From the NCBI GenBank assembly GCA_028290225.1, contig JAQGKH010000327.1, positions 1-7,767 of the forward strand: 7,767 nucleotides of DNA. The letters run 5' to 3'. Shown here piece after piece: positions 6,403 to 7,767 of this stretch (its first letter is position 1; every line of letters begins with the position of its first letter). The DNA comes from Devosia sp. (GTDB lineage Bacteria; Pseudomonadota; Alphaproteobacteria; Rhizobiales; Devosiaceae). The notes beneath the pieces are model-generated. The model saw only the letters and a program-made list of their open reading frames with translations, was not told the DNA's origin and made no database searches. The translations under genes and the position numbers were made by a program.

Positions 6403-6438
6403 GGACAGCAGGATTCAAGTGGTATTTTGTCACGCTGG

Positions 6439-6891
6439 TTAGCGGAGGGCCTTGACCGCCTCGTTCACCAGCAACACCTGATGGCCGAGAGCCAGCAAGG
6501 AGCCCTGCGGAACGGGCGCTCGGGCAATCTCCAAGCCAAGCAGGTCGGCAGTGAAAGCACCGGGTTCGGGCAAGCGGATGGGATCACTCACCAGATCGAC
6601 GACGAGGTTCAGATCCACCGGACTGCGATGAGGGCGCCGGATCAGCCCGCGAAAGCGCAGTTCGATCAACCCGGCGATCGGCTCCGGCGCTGTCATGCTC
6701 AGGCGATCGCCGATACGGCTGATCATAACCTGGTCGTCTGCTACAAGATAGGATTGGGCACCCCGGCCCTGCCAATGATCCAGTAGGGACAGCGCAAGTA
6801 GAGACTTGCCGGATCCCGAGGCGCCGCGCACCAGCACGCCAAAAGGCCCCAGCAATACGGCTGTGGCGTGCACGTGAACGGGAGCGTTCAT
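6439..6891 (-). CDS. hprK: HPr kinase/phosphorylase, short alphaproteobacterial form
   Basis: HprK phosphorylates the regulatory serine of HPr and can reverse the reaction. At 150 residues this is only the catalytic domain; the Firmicutes enzyme has an extra N-terminal domain and about 310 residues, and the short form is normal in alphaproteobacteria. It shows a His-containing stretch before the P-loop (HVHATAVLLG, 6-15, His8 being the likely catalytic residue), Walker A GASGSGKS (23-30), and LVADDQV (49-55) with the paired acidic residues. The family signature, normally close to ExRGxG, reads ELRFRG (77-82), so its first Gly is replaced by Phe. The start codon lies 11 nt after the chvG stop, with AGGTG 8 nt upstream overlapping that stop, so hprK is almost certainly cotranscribed with chvG. 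Its likely substrate is the HPr two genes downstream. Confidence 0.93.
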   Translation of the reverse strand: MNAPVHVHATAVLLGPFGVLVRGASGSGKSLLALSLLDHWQGRGAQSYLVADDQVMISRIGDRLSMTAPEPIAGLIELRFRGLIRRPHRSPVDLNLVVDLVSDPIRLPEPGAFTADLLGLEIARAPVPQGSLLALGHQVLLVNEAVKALR

Positions 6892-6902
6892 GTGAGCGGC
6901 AC

Positions 6903-7767
6903 CTACTTACGCGCCCGCGGCAGAACGATGGTGAACACGGCACCAGACCGGTCCTCGCGATTATGCGCCTTGATCGTACCCTTGTGGGCATCAATGATCT
7001 GCTTGGAGATAGAGAGCCCTAGGCCGGAGTGGTTGCCGAACCCGTCACTATCCGGACGATCCGTATAAAAGCGCTGGAAAATACGGCTTAGATCGCCGGT
7101 AATGCCCCCTCCTTCGTCGGTTACGGTTACTGTGACCTCTTCAGGCCCGGTGGCGAGCGCGACAGTGACAGTCCCTCCCGGGGGAGAAAACGACACTGCA
7201 TTGTCGATCAGGTTGGCAAAAACCTGCGCTAGGCGGCTTTCGTGCCCACTCACCACCGCCGGGCCGCGCCCGCTGCGTTTGCCCAAAGCAACGGCAACGT
7301 TCCGGCCGACAGCGATATCCTTCTGGATACCCACCATGGTCTGGGCGAGCTTGTCGACGTCAACCAGTTGCGCGCTTTCGCGGGCCAGTTCGGCGTCCAG
7401 ACGACTGGCATTGGAGATGTCGGAGATCAGCCGGTCAAGCCGACGCACATCGTGCTGGATAATGGCATTCAGGCGCTCCCGATCTTCAGCGCGCTTGGCC
7501 AGGGGCAAGGTTTCAACAGCAGAGCGGAGCGAGGTCAGCGGATTTTTGAGTTCATGCGCCACGTCAGCGGCGAAGCGTTCGATGGCTTCGATACGGTTGT
7601 ACAGCGCGTCGGTCATCCGACGTAGTGCGCCGGAGAGATGCCCGATCTCGTCAGTGCGGTCTGTGAAGTCAGGAATCTCGGCGCGGGCGTCGCCGGCGGT
7701 CTGAACCCGCTCGGCTGCGGCGGACAGGCGCCGCATAGGCCCGGCAATGGTGCCGGCCAACAACAGC
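6903..7767 (-). CDS. chvG: ChvG-type sensor histidine kinase, C-terminal part (5' end outside the window)
   Basis: This is the cytoplasmic part of a membrane sensor kinase; the frame stays open to the window edge, so the start, membrane segments and periplasmic sensor are missing. Counting from the TTG at 7763, the visible part has a HAMP linker (about 1-55), H-box FAADVAHELKNPLTSL with phospho-accepting His70 (codon 7554-7556), N-box NLIDN (184-188), G1 DEGGG (216-220) and G2 HSGLGLS (245-251). All key kinase residues are present. The TTG is not a real start. Identification as ChvG (ExoS/BvrS in relatives) rests on the conserved position before hprK and the PTS genes together with the sequence style. 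Relatives sense acid or envelope stress and phosphorylate ChvI, whose gene is expected just beyond the right edge. Confidence 0.88.
   Translation of the reverse strand, partial: LLLAGTIAGPMRRLSAAAERVQTAGDARAEIPDFTDRTDEIGHLSGALRRMTDALYNRIEAIERFAADVAHELKNPLTSLRSAVETLPLAKRAEDRERLNAIIQHDVRRLDRLISDISNASRLDAELARESAQLVDVDKLAQTMVGIQKDIAVGRNVAVALGKRSGRGPAVVSGHESRLAQVFANLIDNAVSFSPPGGTVTVALATGPEEVTVTVTDEGGGITGDLSRIFQRFYTDRPDSDGFGNHSGLGLSISKQIIDAHKGTIKAHNREDRSGAVFTIVLPRARK

Noticed and set aside
7761..7763. TTG as the start of the histidine kinase at the right edge
   Set aside because: The frame stays open to the window edge, and the protein begins inside a HAMP linker with no membrane segment, so it is a fragment of a longer gene.

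Overview
The window is GC-rich, densely coded, and looks like core chromosome of an alphaproteobacterium of the order Hyphomicrobiales (Rhizobiales). The gene order chvG - hprK - PTS IIA - HPr - (DUF2937) - ahcY - divL - tsaE is a known neighbourhood in rhizobia, Brucella and relatives. The divL gene, with Tyr in place of the phospho-accepting His, is itself an alphaproteobacterial marker. Protein details resemble Devosia-like families, but that narrower placement is only an impression without a database search.

Layout: seven of the eight genes lie on the minus strand and are read from right to left. From the right edge they are the 3' part of chvG (envelope-stress/acid sensor kinase, cut by the window end), hprK 11 nt behind it, a 179-nt spacer, a mannose-family PTS EIIA, HPr 4 nt behind it, a small DUF2937 membrane protein, ahcY, a 298-nt spacer, divL, and tsaE, whose start codon shares one base with the divL stop. 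At the left edge a short plus-strand DUF2171 gene converges on tsaE, and a 13-bp stem hairpin separates the two.

How the genes work together: the right half is a regulatory module. EIIA and HPr belong to the PTS-Ntr type phosphorelay, which has no sugar permease here. HprK phosphorylates a serine of HPr, and ChvG signals to ChvI, whose gene is expected beyond the right edge. AhcY clears S-adenosylhomocysteine left by methylation. DivL is the cell-cycle pseudokinase that sets CckA/CtrA signalling. TsaE helps make the t6A modification of tRNA.

The most interesting non-coding signal is the 298-nt ahcY-divL spacer. It holds a likely ahcY terminator and a candidate CtrA-type divL promoter: a CtrA-like box over the -35 position, a -10 17 nt downstream, two GANTC (CcrM) methylation sites, and a strong hairpin at the predicted 5' end of the mRNA. 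I found no mobile element, CRISPR array, tRNA, rRNA or clearly novel system. The remaining findings concern regulation and motif deviations in otherwise recognisable genes.
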